Both the position numbers and the translations under genes were made by a program. A stretch of DNA of 35,401 nt from assembly GCA_003562555.1 (NCBI GenBank), contig PWUO01000073.1:1-35401 (forward strand), in the 5' to 3' direction. This DNA comes from Dehalococcoidia bacterium. GTDB lineage: Bacteria; Chloroflexota; Dehalococcoidia; GIF9; AB-539-J10. The first letter of the stretch is position 1. Every line of letters begins with the position of its first letter. The notes beneath the pieces were generated by a model. The model was given only the letters and a program-made list of their open reading frames with translations, did no database searches and had not been told where the DNA came from. Of this stretch, positions 7,959 through 16,065 are shown piece after piece.

Positions 7959-8265
7959 TACCGATCGCATCGGTGTGGCATCGCTGGTCCTATACCTGAT
8001 GAGCGCCCCGCAACAGACTAATCGGACTGGATGCAGTTGAACCTGAAGACTGCTGATAACATGCATCTTCCAGCCACTGTCACTTCTTCCTGACGAGATC
8101 TTCGTTGTTCACGTCCCGCATCCATGACATGCATTGCGTCACGATCCCTGCTGCTGGATAGTTCAAGGAAGATTCTGTTATCGAACGTAAATGGATTCTC
8201 GGCAGGCAGTCCTGATGTGGACGACCGGCCGGGATGAGATAGACCGCGACTCAAGGAGGCAATCA
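7959..8265. other. non-coding gap between lipoprotein genes 1 and 2
   Basis: About 300 bp without a credible gene, unusual inside a compact operon. Only the ribosome site AAGGAGG (8253-8259) before the next gene is clear. I see no terminator with a T run and no convincing promoter, so genes 2 and 3 may be read through or have their own weak promoter. Confidence 0.4.
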
Positions 8266-8958
8266 ATGATGTTCAAACGGCACCGACTGATCTTAGTTGC
8301 GATCCCGCTACTGTCCCTTGCGGTTGCATGCAGTGCGCCCGGTGCTCCGTCAGTTCTGGAATCACAGGTTGCGGAACCGGAACCACAGGACATCGAGATT
8401 CATGATTCGGACTCACAGACGCCGGAGGATGAGGGAACCACGCCTTCCGCCTCCCTGCCAGCAATTACACCCGGTTCACGTGTCGACCCGTCAATCGGCA
8501 CGACTCACGTCTGGGACTACCCGACAGTTGCCGGGGATGAGGTGAAGAGTCTCCTGTCAGTCGCAGCTGCAAACGACCACGTGCATTTCGAAGTGCCCTT
8601 CTTCGGAGACATGGTGGAGTTCGTCGGCTATTTCATTGATGAGACATTCATCGTACGGGCAACGGTCTGCCCTGCCTGCGGAGAGCTGGCTGTCGACCGG
8701 GAAGGCGATGTACTCCTATGCGGTGCCTGTGGGACCGTCTTCGATGACGTGACCGGGCTATCGGAGAACGGTGATCCGGGATATCCCGAAGGACATGTGC
8801 CTGTAACGATATCAGGCGACACGATCACGATGTCGCTGGTCGATCTGCAACATGCGTACACACGAACTGCGTCTGGTACAGAGACTCTGACAGATCAGCC
8901 GGACGCGGCTGAGCAGGAAGCCGACGCCGTCCCTCTGCCTCCCTGTTGCGCAAGATGA
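8266..8958 (+). CDS. DUF2318 lipoprotein 2, with C-terminal CC
   Basis: The product has 230 residues. Start ATG 8266 is six bases after AAGGAGG; the frame is open upstream to 8191 without a site. The signal peptide leads to AVAC (lipid Cys 22), then an acidic, Ser/Pro/Glu-rich linker runs to about residue 90. The DUF2318 domain has C135/C138 (CPACG) and C152/C155 (CGACGTVFD), the YPEG turn and a terminal LQHAYTRTASG. The last residues LPPCCAR add a Cys pair (C227/C228), echoing the CSTCG end of the first paralogue. It is clearly a duplicate of the 7284 gene, more similar to it than to the third. Likely a surface-anchored metal-binding partner of the ABC complex. Confidence 0.82.
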   Translation: MMFKRHRLILVAIPLLSLAVACSAPGAPSVLESQVAEPEPQDIEIHDSDSQTPEDEGTTPSASLPAITPGSRVDPSIGTTHVWDYPTVAGDEVKSLLSVAAANDHVHFEVPFFGDMVEFVGYFIDETFIVRATVCPACGELAVDREGDVLLCGACGTVFDDVTGLSENGDPGYPEGHVPVTISGDTITMSLVDLQHAYTRTASGTETLTDQPDAAEQEADAVPLPPCCAR

Positions 8959-9010
8959 TGGAGTCGATACGATTCAGTTCGATTGACCTAATAGACTGGA
9001 GGAATTAGCA

Positions 9011-9490
9011 ATGAAACGACGATATGGTCTGATAGTGGCGGGAGCGCTGGCAAGCATACTTCTACTCGCGGCATGCGCGTCACCGGCAAGCAGCGGGGAG
9101 CCGATCCCCGGCACGTGGGTAGATGTGGAGATGAGCAATGGTACCGCCACGATGCCCCTCACGCTTCTTGAAGAACACACTAACCTGCACTTCGAAATGG
9201 AGCAGGAAGGGCAGCCCCTGGCGTTCATGGCTTACATACTTGATGGTGATATCCAGGTCAGGGCGAACGCATGTCCACCGTGTGGTTCGCGCGGCTTCAC
9301 TCTTAAGGGTAAGGTCCTGGACTGCGACGCCTGTCACACGTTATTCGACGCGCAGGACGGAAGTGGAATCGAAGGACCGTGTGCCAACTACCCCAAGGCC
9401 CTGGTGCCGCATTCCGTCAGCGGCGGCCGCATCACACTAACGGTGTCAGACCTGGTGAATGCCTACGAGGAGACTCTCATAGCGGGCTGA
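9011..9490 (+). CDS. DUF2318 lipoprotein 3, short form with CxxCH
   Basis: The product has 159 residues. The start follows GGAGGAATTAGCA. The lipobox LAAC places the lipid Cys at 22, and there is almost no linker, so this protein is close to a bare DUF2318 domain. It has C88/C91 (CPPCG) and C105/C108 in CDACHTLFD, then GIEGPCANYPKALVPHSVSGG, which is the classic family C-terminal pattern. C105-H109 forms CxxCH, formally a haem c attachment motif, although the family's usual role for these Cys is metal binding. It lacks the terminal Cys pair of its two neighbours. It ends the main part of the operon; only a mini-lipoprotein gene follows before the terminator at 9876. Confidence 0.85.
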   Translation: MKRRYGLIVAGALASILLLAACASPASSGEPIPGTWVDVEMSNGTATMPLTLLEEHTNLHFEMEQEGQPLAFMAYILDGDIQVRANACPPCGSRGFTLKGKVLDCDACHTLFDAQDGSGIEGPCANYPKALVPHSVSGGRITLTVSDLVNAYEETLIAG

Positions 9491-9648
9491 TACAACGCCG
9501 CATATTCACCTGGAACACCGCCCCAATTCACGGAGTCTTAACAATTGACTGTTAGCATCTCGTGTGAGAAGACGAGAGAGACCTGATGCACTGGCGAGGG
9601 CGCATCAACTACTTATAAGAAGCCGAATCGGTTAAAGAGGAGGAACAG

Positions 9649-9846
9649 GTGGAGATGTACGCGAGTGGTCTGTATACGGTTGGCGGCCTGATGATGATGC
9701 TCTTCCTATCCGCCTGTGCAGCGAAGGGAGACAACACGAGCGAGGGACCTACCCCGTCAGTCCAGGATAGACTGGCGACTGAAACCGTGGCGATCGGCGA
9801 TGGCGATGCCCGACAATTTGGTGATGGGATACCGGTCGCCGGCTAG
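9649..9846 (+). CDS. mini-lipoprotein (65 aa)
   Basis: The GTG start at 9649 is five bases after AGAGGAGG (9636-9643); an ATG at 9655 is the alternative. The product has a hydrophobic segment (GGLMMMLFLSAC) with a lipobox at LSAC, then about 40 polar residues with no recognisable domain. It follows three DUF2318 lipoprotein genes and precedes a strong terminator, so it probably belongs to the same operon. It could be a small anchor or accessory subunit. I recognise no family. The good ribosome site and signal sequence support it as real. Confidence 0.6.
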   Translation: MEMYASGLYTVGGLMMMLFLSACAAKGDNTSEGPTPSVQDRLATETVAIGDGDARQFGDGIPVAG

Positions 9847-9875
9847 GCTCTAACACAACACACAACGTACGATCG

Positions 9876-9905
9876 ACGGGCGGCACATGCAGTGCCGCCC
9901 GTTTT
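9876..9905 (+). terminator. intrinsic terminator closing the DUF2318 operon
   Basis: A perfect 11-bp stem ACGGGCGGCAC / GTGCCGCCCGT (9876-9886 and 9892-9902) with a 5-nt loop is followed by a T run at 9902-9905. It lies 30 bp after the mini-lipoprotein stop. Confidence 0.9.
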
Positions 9906-10126
9906 CCGTGGTTCCACGTATCGCGGTCGGCTCTTCTCATCCTCTTCTTCTCTCTCGAAAGGACCCCCTGCCCGGGTTCACGACTCTCTTGACACCCACC
10001 CATTCCGCATCTATAGTCACCACGACGACAGCCATCCGACTTCTACCTCCTGCATATCCGTTCTTGCCTGACGCCACCGGTCAGGGGATGAGTGTCCATC
10101 ATGATTTCACGTAAGGATTCTACGTC

Positions 10127-10471
10127 GTGATAGCTCGAGCAGCGATCATATGGGGCACCATGGGCCTGGTGATAGCCCTTGTCATCGACTTCGTCACTCC
10201 GTCTGCAGCCCACTTCTGGCTCTACGGTGGTTTCGGGTTCCTGGCTGGAGGCGGCTCTTGGGGACTCAACGAAGTGAGACGGATTCCCCAGGGACTCGTT
10301 GTTGGCACCATAGTCGGCTTCGTGGTGGGCTTCATCGACGGGACTATGGTGGCGGCGGCAACCTCCCCTGGCACGCTCAACCCCGCACCATTCATCGCCA
10401 TCAAGTACATCGCCACAACCGGCCTGTTCGCCCTCCTGGCAGTACTTCCGTGGACGCTGAGGTCGCTTTGA
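10127..10471 (+). CDS. small integral membrane protein (hypothetical)
   Basis: The product has 114 residues starting at GTG 10127, with AAGGA nine bases upstream. Four hydrophobic segments are evident (about 5-25, 29-46, 57-75 and 90-110), several rich in glycine (GGFGFLAGGGSWG, VVGTIVGFVVGF). No family is recognised. A 10-codon ORF (10101-10130) overlaps its start as GTGA but lacks a ribosome site. The gene lies between the terminator of the preceding operon and the amidase gene, 107 bp from the latter, so it is probably a single-gene unit. Confidence 0.65.
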   Translation: MIARAAIIWGTMGLVIALVIDFVTPSAAHFWLYGGFGFLAGGGSWGLNEVRRIPQGLVVGTIVGFVVGFIDGTMVAAATSPGTLNPAPFIAIKYIATTGLFALLAVLPWTLRSL

Positions 10472-10578
10472 CACGATTCCAACTCGTCTGACGAACACGA
10501 AATGTGGCTTATCGAGTGCACATCGAAGCGCCACCCATTGCCACCAGTCATCTTGACCACGTAACCTGAACAGACGCC

Positions 10579-11985
10579 ATGCACGAGGACATCTGCTTCG
10601 CGGACGCCACCGAACTCGCTCGCCGGATCCGAAACCGGGAGATTTCTCCGGTTGAGCTCGTACGTGCCGTGCTGGAACGCATCTCCGCCATCAATCCGCA
10701 ACTTAACGCGATCGTGACCATGGCCGACGATGTCCTCGAGAACGCAAGGGCCTCCGAGCAGGCAGTGATGAGAGGTGACGCTTGCGGCCCACTGCACGGC
10801 GTTCCGTTCACGTGCAAGGACTCGTTCGAGGTGGCAGGCGTTCGCACGACGTGTGGATCGAAGCTGTTCGAGCATCGGATTTCCGACATTGATGCCACTG
10901 CGGTGGCTCGCCTGAAGGCTGCAGGGGCGATCTTTCTCGGCAAAACCAACACGCCCGAGTTCACCCTCTGGTGGGAGACCGATAACAGTATCTTCGGACG
11001 AACGAACAACCCCTGGGATCTTGGTCTCATCCCCGGTGGTTCCAGCGGGGGCGAGGCCGCCGCGCTTGCCACAGGGCTTACGCCCCTCGGTCTCGGGAGC
11101 GATGTGGGCGGTTCGCTTCGCATGCCCGCACACTATTGTGGCGTGGTGGGTTTCAAACCCACACACGGCCGCGTCCCACTGACCGGGCTGCTGCCCGATG
11201 TCCTGCTGCGAACTATGCACGTGGGGCCACTTGCGAGAACCGTGCGCGATGCTGCCCTCGCGTTGCATATCATGTCGGGAGTCGACGACATCGATCCATG
11301 GTGCATCCCCATGGATCCGCCGGCCCTTCCCGAAACCAACGCTCCACTGAAGCTGCGTGTCGGCTGGCTGGCGGACGAAGTGTTCGCACCGGTAGACCCT
11401 GGGATACAGACCATAGTGGAGAAGGCATCCGAGCGACTACGGCTCGCAGGATGCGAGGGGGAGCACGTCTCACTTCCGGGGCTGCAGGAGACCAACGCCC
11501 TCGATATTCCGGCGATCACCGGGAGCCTCGAGACAGGCTACTATTTCGAGCCGATAGTCCGCGGTCGTGAATCCGAGCTGTCACCGGTCATGCAGCGGCG
11601 CCTGGCCGCTCCGTGGCCTGACGTCCGGAACTACTGCAAGTGCATGGCGGACTGGGAGACGCTGAGACGGGGCATGGCAGCCTACTTCCGTGCGTATGAT
11701 CTCCTCCTGTGTCCCACGATGCCGTTGACGGCGTACCCGCACGGGCTCAGGGATCTCTGCATTGACGGCAGGAGTATCAAGGCGAGACGGAAGCTGATCT
11801 GTGTAAACCCGTGGAACCTCACCGGGTCCCCGGCGATGTCAGTGCCTTTCGGGCTGAGTTCCACCGGACTGCCAATCGGGATACAGCTCGTCGGCCGTCA
11901 TTTTCGGGAGGGAGACATCATTCGGGCGGCAATGGCTCTGGAGAAGGTGTCTGACGTACGTGATATCCACCCTCCCTTATCCTGA
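10579..11985 (+). CDS. amidase signature (AS) family amidase
   Basis: The product has 468 residues, the usual AS enzyme length. The catalytic Ser-cisSer-Lys triad is visible as K80 in TCKDSFEVAG, cis-Ser 155 in GGSSGGEAAA and Ser 179 in GSDVGGSLR. The C-terminal GLPIGIQLVGRHFREG is also typical. The family hydrolyses carboxamides (or, as GatA, transamidates Glu-tRNA); the absence of gatB/gatC and the sequence around the active site favour a stand-alone amidase of unknown substrate. No strong ribosome site precedes ATG 10579. It faces an ornithine cyclodeaminase-like gene, separated by 68 bp, which could make the two functionally linked in amino-acid or amide catabolism, but that is speculative. 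Confidence 0.9.
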   Translation: MHEDICFADATELARRIRNREISPVELVRAVLERISAINPQLNAIVTMADDVLENARASEQAVMRGDACGPLHGVPFTCKDSFEVAGVRTTCGSKLFEHRISDIDATAVARLKAAGAIFLGKTNTPEFTLWWETDNSIFGRTNNPWDLGLIPGGSSGGEAAALATGLTPLGLGSDVGGSLRMPAHYCGVVGFKPTHGRVPLTGLLPDVLLRTMHVGPLARTVRDAALALHIMSGVDDIDPWCIPMDPPALPETNAPLKLRVGWLADEVFAPVDPGIQTIVEKASERLRLAGCEGEHVSLPGLQETNALDIPAITGSLETGYYFEPIVRGRESELSPVMQRRLAAPWPDVRNYCKCMADWETLRRGMAAYFRAYDLLLCPTMPLTAYPHGLRDLCIDGRSIKARRKLICVNPWNLTGSPAMSVPFGLSSTGLPIGIQLVGRHFREGDIIRAAMALEKVSDVRDIHPPLS

Positions 11986-12053
11986 TGCGAATGCCCCACA
12001 CGCCATGGAAAGACCCTGACTGACGTCTCAGATTTACATCATCTACGGACATT

Positions 12054-13049
12054 CTACGTGTAAAGTGGGTCGATAACCGATCCCAGGTTCTCTCTCTCAG
12101 CCACCTCGAACGCCTTCCACGCCGTGACCACATCCTGTATGGCCAGACCCGTGGTGTCGAAAACGGTGATGTCCCGATCGTCGGTACGTCCGGGCTTGAG
12201 ACCGGCAGCTACCTCGGGAAGCTCCGCGTAGACGCCCGAGCGATCGAACTCATTGCGACTGACCGGCACGTTGATCTCGCCAGCATGACTCGCCTGCGTC
12301 CAATCATCGACCACCACTATCGAGCGCTTCAGGATGGCAGGGTCAATCTCCTGCTTGCCCTTCGCATAGGTGCCAACGCAGTTGATATGCATCCCTTCAC
12401 GTACCCATTCATCCCTGACGATGGGACGGTCGCTGGGCGTCGCCGTGACCAGTACATCGCAGCCCCTAACCACCTCCTCCACTGTCTCACAGGCACGCGC
12501 AGCCAGCCCGAACCCTTCCGCCATCTGAGCCAGATTCCTCGCACGTTCGGGAACAAGGTCCGTCACCAGCACCTCTTCAACAGGCATTGAGTGTCTTACC
12601 GCTTCGAGTTGAAACGGCCCCTGGAACCCGGCTCCCACGATCCCCAGCACGCGGGAAGCCTTCCGTGCCAGAAGCTTCGTCGCCACACCTGACACCGCGC
12701 CCGTTCGCATACCGGTGACGTACGTCCCGTCCATAATGCACACCGGTTCGCCGGTGTCCGGGCTGATGAGGACGATGGTGGCAATCAGCGTGGGAAGTCC
12801 GTGGTCCACTGGATTTCGTGTGTGCACGTTGATCAGTTTCACCGCTGCCTCGTCCATCTGCGGCAGACTTCCGGGCATGATAAGCAGTACGCCCTCGTGT
12901 GAGGGGAAATGAAGGTAGCTTTTCGGGGGCATTTCGGTTCGCCCCATGCCACGCTCGAAAAACGCCTGCTCGATCAGCGGCAACACGTCTCGCATATCCA
13001 ATGTGCCGTTCAGATCACTCGCCCTGAGGATGCGAAGTTTCCTCGCCAT
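12054..13049 (-). CDS. ornithine cyclodeaminase / mu-crystallin family protein
   Basis: The product has 331 residues from the ATG whose complement lies at 13047-13049, preceded on the minus strand by GAGAGGAGAG; a start 12 codons upstream lacks a site. It has an N-terminal domain with PPKSYLHFPS and LINVHTRNP, and a Rossmann segment GIVGAGFQGPFQLEAV followed by VLVTATPS and CVGTYAKGKQEID. Members convert ornithine to proline with NAD or act as imine/alanine-type dehydrogenases, so the substrate is not fixed. Soluble and cytoplasmic. It is convergent with the amidase and divergent from rubrerythrin, so it is a single-gene transcript. Confidence 0.88.
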   Translation of the reverse strand: MARKLRILRASDLNGTLDMRDVLPLIEQAFFERGMGRTEMPPKSYLHFPSHEGVLLIMPGSLPQMDEAAVKLINVHTRNPVDHGLPTLIATIVLISPDTGEPVCIMDGTYVTGMRTGAVSGVATKLLARKASRVLGIVGAGFQGPFQLEAVRHSMPVEEVLVTDLVPERARNLAQMAEGFGLAARACETVEEVVRGCDVLVTATPSDRPIVRDEWVREGMHINCVGTYAKGKQEIDPAILKRSIVVVDDWTQASHAGEINVPVSRNEFDRSGVYAELPEVAAGLKPGRTDDRDITVFDTTGLAIQDVVTAWKAFEVAERENLGSVIDPLYT

Positions 13050-13212
13050 GGTCTCGGCTCTCCTCTCTTCGAGAATCGCGATCATGCATAGTCTATCAGT
13101 GCCGGATTCCAGGGTAAGCAGGATCTGTCAGGACCAGTTCGCAAGCATTCTCCCTCAACTTCATGTGGGAGAGGCCACAGGTCCGTGAGGTGGTTAGTAA
13201 CGAACGTTGATC

Positions 13213-13242
13213 TTGGCAATATACGGCCCGTCACGGTAGACT
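13213..13242 (+). promoter_or_regulatory. candidate promoter of the rubrerythrin gene
   Basis: TTGGCA (13213-13218), 18 nt, TAGACT (13237-13242), about 50 bp before the start codon. Confidence 0.45.
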
Positions 13243-13293
13243 ACTCCACCACCAATTGACACACAGGGATACGACTACGGGAGGGAGAAGAGC

Positions 13294-13791
13294 ATGTCGA
13301 AGTCAGAAGAGCATATGAAGGAAGCGTTCGCGGGTGAATCGCAGGCGAACCGCAAGTATCTCGCGTTCGCACAGGCAGCAGACGAGGAAGGCTTGTCACA
13401 GGTCGCCCGCCTGTTTCGCGCCGCAGCCGAGGCGGAGACAGTGCACGCGCACAATCACTTGAGAGCACTCAAAGCTATCCGGAGCACCCGGGAGAATCTT
13501 GAGGAGGCCATCGCGGGCGAGACGCACGAGTTCACGCAAATGTACCCGGAGATGATCGAAGCGGCGAAGGAAGAGGGACACAGAGAGGCCTTGCAGTCCT
13601 TCAACTACGCCAACGAGGTGGAAAAGGTGCACGGCGCGCTGTTTGAGAACGCGTTGAGTACGCTTGGAGAGAAATGTGAGACGTACGTCTACTACGTCTG
13701 CCCGGTGTGCGGGTTCACCTCTGAAATGGACGCACCGTCAACCTGCCCCGTGTGCGGCACTCCCGGACGTATGTTCAAGAAGATTGACTAG
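13294..13791 (+). CDS. rbr: rubrerythrin
   Basis: The product has 165 residues, a shortened rubrerythrin form. The ferritin-like N-terminal domain supplies di-iron ligands in AFAGESQANRKY, EAETVHAHNH, AGETHEFTQMYPEM and EVEKVHGALF. The C-terminal rubredoxin-like domain has CPVCG and CPVCG separated by 12 residues, a single FeS4 centre. Rubrerythrin reduces hydrogen peroxide in anaerobes. GGGAGAAGAG precedes the ATG. A strong hairpin follows the gene, so it is monocistronic. This supports an oxygen-sensitive lifestyle. Confidence 0.95.
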   Translation: MSKSEEHMKEAFAGESQANRKYLAFAQAADEEGLSQVARLFRAAAEAETVHAHNHLRALKAIRSTRENLEEAIAGETHEFTQMYPEMIEAAKEEGHREALQSFNYANEVEKVHGALFENALSTLGEKCETYVYYVCPVCGFTSEMDAPSTCPVCGTPGRMFKKID

Positions 13792-13814
13792 CAGATCCCC
13801 GGATTGAAGGTGAT

Positions 13815-13839
13815 GCGGCCCGCACTGAGTGCGGGCCGC
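13815..13839. terminator. bidirectional terminator-like hairpin
   Basis: An 11-bp stem GCGGCCCGCAC / GTGCGGGCCGC with a 3-nt loop lies between convergent genes, followed on the plus strand by a short AT-rich tail (TATTTA). It touches the stop codon of the minus-strand gene. Confidence 0.75.
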
Positions 13840-14240
13840 TATTTACTTGACTCAAGGAGCCGACGCGGTCGTCTTCCGAAATGATAGATTGCGGCGCCGA
13901 TAACGAACGTCAACACGATCGCCAGCACCCAGACCAGCTTGCCCATGCCATCACTGGGCTCATTCAGCAGGCAGTCTGCAAGGACGCTCACCCAGAATAT
14001 AAATGCGGCAAGCACAACACCCACGATCAGCAGCACCAGCATTGCCGACCAGGGCTCCCATTGCAGGACCATTGCCATTACAAGGAGGACGAGGTAGCCA
14101 CCTCCAAGGGCCGCAAGCAGCAGAGCAAGACTCCGCACCATCCAGCTCAGTGCCTTCCCGAATCGCCACACACCAATCGCGATGAGCGCGATGCCGACAG
14201 CGATCCACGCAATCAACACAATGATTCCAAGTGCAGTCAC
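13839..14240 (-). CDS. membrane protein with C-terminal PLDc_N-like segment
   Basis: The product has 133 residues from a GTG start with GGAGG five bases upstream. Four hydrophobic helices are predicted (about 3-24, 34-60, 67-88, 103-120). The last part, DCLLNEPSDGMGKLVWVLAIVLTFVIGAAIYHFGRR, has the K-W, Gly and Y-x-x-G-R-R pattern of PLDc_N, a small two-helix membrane module also found alone. Function is unknown. It faces rubrerythrin across the shared hairpin. A small membrane protein gene lies upstream on the same strand, separated by 130 bp. Confidence 0.72.
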   Translation of the reverse strand: MTALGIIVLIAWIAVGIALIAIGVWRFGKALSWMVRSLALLLAALGGGYLVLLVMAMVLQWEPWSAMLVLLIVGVVLAAFIFWVSVLADCLLNEPSDGMGKLVWVLAIVLTFVIGAAIYHFGRRPRRLLESSK

Positions 14241-14370
14241 AACAACCTCCTACGCAAGGTTCCCCAAGAAACCGAATGATGGTTCATGTGTGAGACGGAG
14301 AGGTCGAACTCGCGCATACGCGAAGGACATTGGTGCGTCCCCTGCTCCCGATGCCATTGCCGACCCTGCA

Positions 14371-14541
14371 TTAGCGGGCAGAGCACCAGTAGATCCCAAG
14401 CAAAGGCACCGCGCCACACAGCATCCTGTCGCCCGCCGTTCCCGCACCTAACCACAGGACCGCCGTGACGGCCAGCACAAAGGCAACCACAATAACTGCT
14501 ATCCACTCGCGCTTATTCAGATGCAGTCCTCTCCATCTCAT
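14371..14541 (-). CDS. small membrane protein, 56 aa (hypothetical)
   Basis: A short minus-strand frame starts at the ATG whose complement is 14539-14541 and ends TAA at 14371. It encodes MRWRGLHLNKREWIAV, then a long hydrophobic segment (VIVVAFVLAVTAVLW), a Gly/Ala turn and a second hydrophobic stretch (MLCGAVPLLGIYW). Two membrane helices are predicted with a positive N-terminus inside. A weak GGTGG site lies just upstream and an in-frame GTG sits three codons earlier. No family is recognised. The hydrophobic pattern and charge layout suggest a real gene rather than chance. Confidence 0.5.
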   Translation of the reverse strand: MRWRGLHLNKREWIAVIVVAFVLAVTAVLWLGAGTAGDRMLCGAVPLLGIYWCSAR

Positions 14542-14871
14542 CGGTTCCACCCCACAGGTTCACCAGCGCTACTCAGACACGTTACAAGACCAACGTCATG
14601 CTCGCCCGACCTGACCCTGCCTCCCGAGCGTCGCAGGAACACAACTCCCGGCGAGCCGTCAGCATTGGCCAATGCCCCAAGTACATCCCGACGCACAGAC
14701 TAGCGACCACACTTCCGCGAGACTTCCACCCATACGATACCGCACCGCGGCTACGTGCGCCAGCCCCGCTCTGCAACAACAGATCGTCGGAACGGCGGGG
14801 TTCTCACTGACATAAACTCCGCCAACATGCCTGGCCGGCATGCCGGAGGCTGAAATCGCCGGAACCGGGGC
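14542..14871. other. non-coding gap
   Basis: No credible gene is seen. The only structure noticed is a perfect 12-bp palindrome, CCGGCATGCCGG (14834-14845), without a T tract. Confidence 0.35.
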
Positions 14872-14900
14872 TTCCCACAGCGACCCTATCAGGCTAGAAT
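14872..14900 (+). promoter_or_regulatory. candidate promoter for the EthD gene
   Basis: TTCCCA (14872-14877), 17 nt, TAGAAT (14895-14900). The -10 box includes the first two bases of an in-frame ATG at 14899, which argues that translation starts further downstream. Confidence 0.45.
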
Positions 14901-14937
14901 GGGGAATGTCGATGCAGGATGTGCGGGAGAACAGACC

Positions 14938-15294
14938 TTGACGAAGATTATCGCGCTCATCTATCGAAAGGCCGGCGTCAGCAGGGAACAGTTTCTCTCA
15001 TACTGGATGAATACTCACGGCCCTCTGATGTTGCAGATGGCGCCAGGACTCCTGCATTACACGCAGAACGTCCCGATGACGACCGCCGACAACCCCGAAG
15101 AGCCTGACGGCGTCGCCGAACTGTGGTTCGAGGACATGGACGCACTGGAGGAGTATCTGACCTGGCGCAATACCACGGACGCCGCGGAGTTACGGACAGA
15201 CGAGGATCTTTTCCAGGATTCGCGGCTCACCCGACGCTACGTCGTCGAGGAACACGTTTTCAAACGCCCCGCACCCACGAATCTCCCGGGATAG
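14938..15294 (+). CDS. EthD domain protein (dimeric alpha/beta barrel)
   Basis: The product has 118 residues from TTG 14938, chosen because GGGAGA lies seven bases upstream and family homology (TKIIALIYRKAGVSREQFLSYW) begins there. The ATG at 14899 sits in a probable -10 box and would add 13 unrelated residues. EthD-like proteins are small ferredoxin-like barrels that dimerise; some act in ether or polyketide degradation, and most have unknown substrates. THGPL and the final LFQDSRLTRRYVVEEHVF are typical. It is followed at 47 bp by a PNPOx-like gene with its own site, so the two probably form an operon. Confidence 0.82.
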   Translation: MTKIIALIYRKAGVSREQFLSYWMNTHGPLMLQMAPGLLHYTQNVPMTTADNPEEPDGVAELWFEDMDALEEYLTWRNTTDAAELRTDEDLFQDSRLTRRYVVEEHVFKRPAPTNLPG

Positions 15295-15341
15295 AGGCAC
15301 TGCCACCGGGCCACGTCCGCGGAACCGAGAGGAGCACCACG

Positions 15342-15770
15342 ATGTACAGCAATCAGGCCACGCCACTGGAGATGACGCCGGAGGAAATGAACCGACTGCT
15401 GCACAAGGTCACCTACGGCCATATTGCCCTCGCCTTCGAGAATGAGGCCTACGTGGTTCCAGTCTCGTTCGTGTACGACGATTCCCTGATCTGGTTCCAC
15501 GTTCCCCGACAGGGAAAGGTCACCACATACCTTCAGGCGAATTCGCAGGCGTGCTTTCAGTTAGACGAGCTTTGTGGAGACCAGTGGGGCTCGGTTATCT
15601 GCTATGGAACCGCCACGTTGAGCGACTCTCTCGAGTCGAAACGCCAGTTCATCAGCCTGACTGAACAGCGAGAGCCCTCGGACGATGAGTTGCAGATGAT
15701 GGATGCATACATTTGCAGCCTGTCGATCGACGAGATGACCGGAAGAAGAACTCCCGATTACTCTGCCTAG
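15342..15770 (+). CDS. pyridoxamine 5'-phosphate oxidase-like (NimA-type) flavin protein
   Basis: The product has 142 residues. ATG 15342 follows GAGAGGAGCACCACG, and the open frame further upstream is not homologous. It shows a split-barrel FMN-binding fold with YGHIALAFENEAYVVPVSFVYDD, LIWFHVPRQGKV and VICYGTATL. This is the small NimA/PNPOx-like class, whose members bind FMN, F420 or haem and include nitroimidazole reductases; the exact cofactor cannot be read here. It is probably co-transcribed with the EthD gene upstream. No clear terminator follows; the 295 bp to the MscS gene hold only a weak TTGAGC/TATCTT pair (15929-15958). Confidence 0.85.
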   Translation: MYSNQATPLEMTPEEMNRLLHKVTYGHIALAFENEAYVVPVSFVYDDSLIWFHVPRQGKVTTYLQANSQACFQLDELCGDQWGSVICYGTATLSDSLESKRQFISLTEQREPSDDELQMMDAYICSLSIDEMTGRRTPDYSA

Positions 15771-16065
15771 ACGCAAGTACCCGTCTTGTCGAGTACAGGC
15801 AAAACGACTGCTCCCCTCTTGCGTCACACGCCTGCCGCAATCGTATGTCTCAATGCCCATGGTAACGCCTCAGCACTGAACCTTGAACGGGGTCCTTCAG
15901 TCTTTACTCGCCCGAATGAAGCTCCAGTTTGAGCCACCACTATTCACTGCGCTATCTTGGTGTTGGAGACTCCGGAGAGCCTTCTTGCAGCGATGATGAC
16001 GGCTTGGCCACGGAGTCAACGCATTCCAACGGGATCGCTAACAGGCTAAGCCAAAGGAGCTGATC

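Noticed and set aside
10222..11268. 348-codon minus-strand frame across the amidase gene
   Set aside because: Opposite-strand shadow of a conserved amidase, with no recognisable domain.
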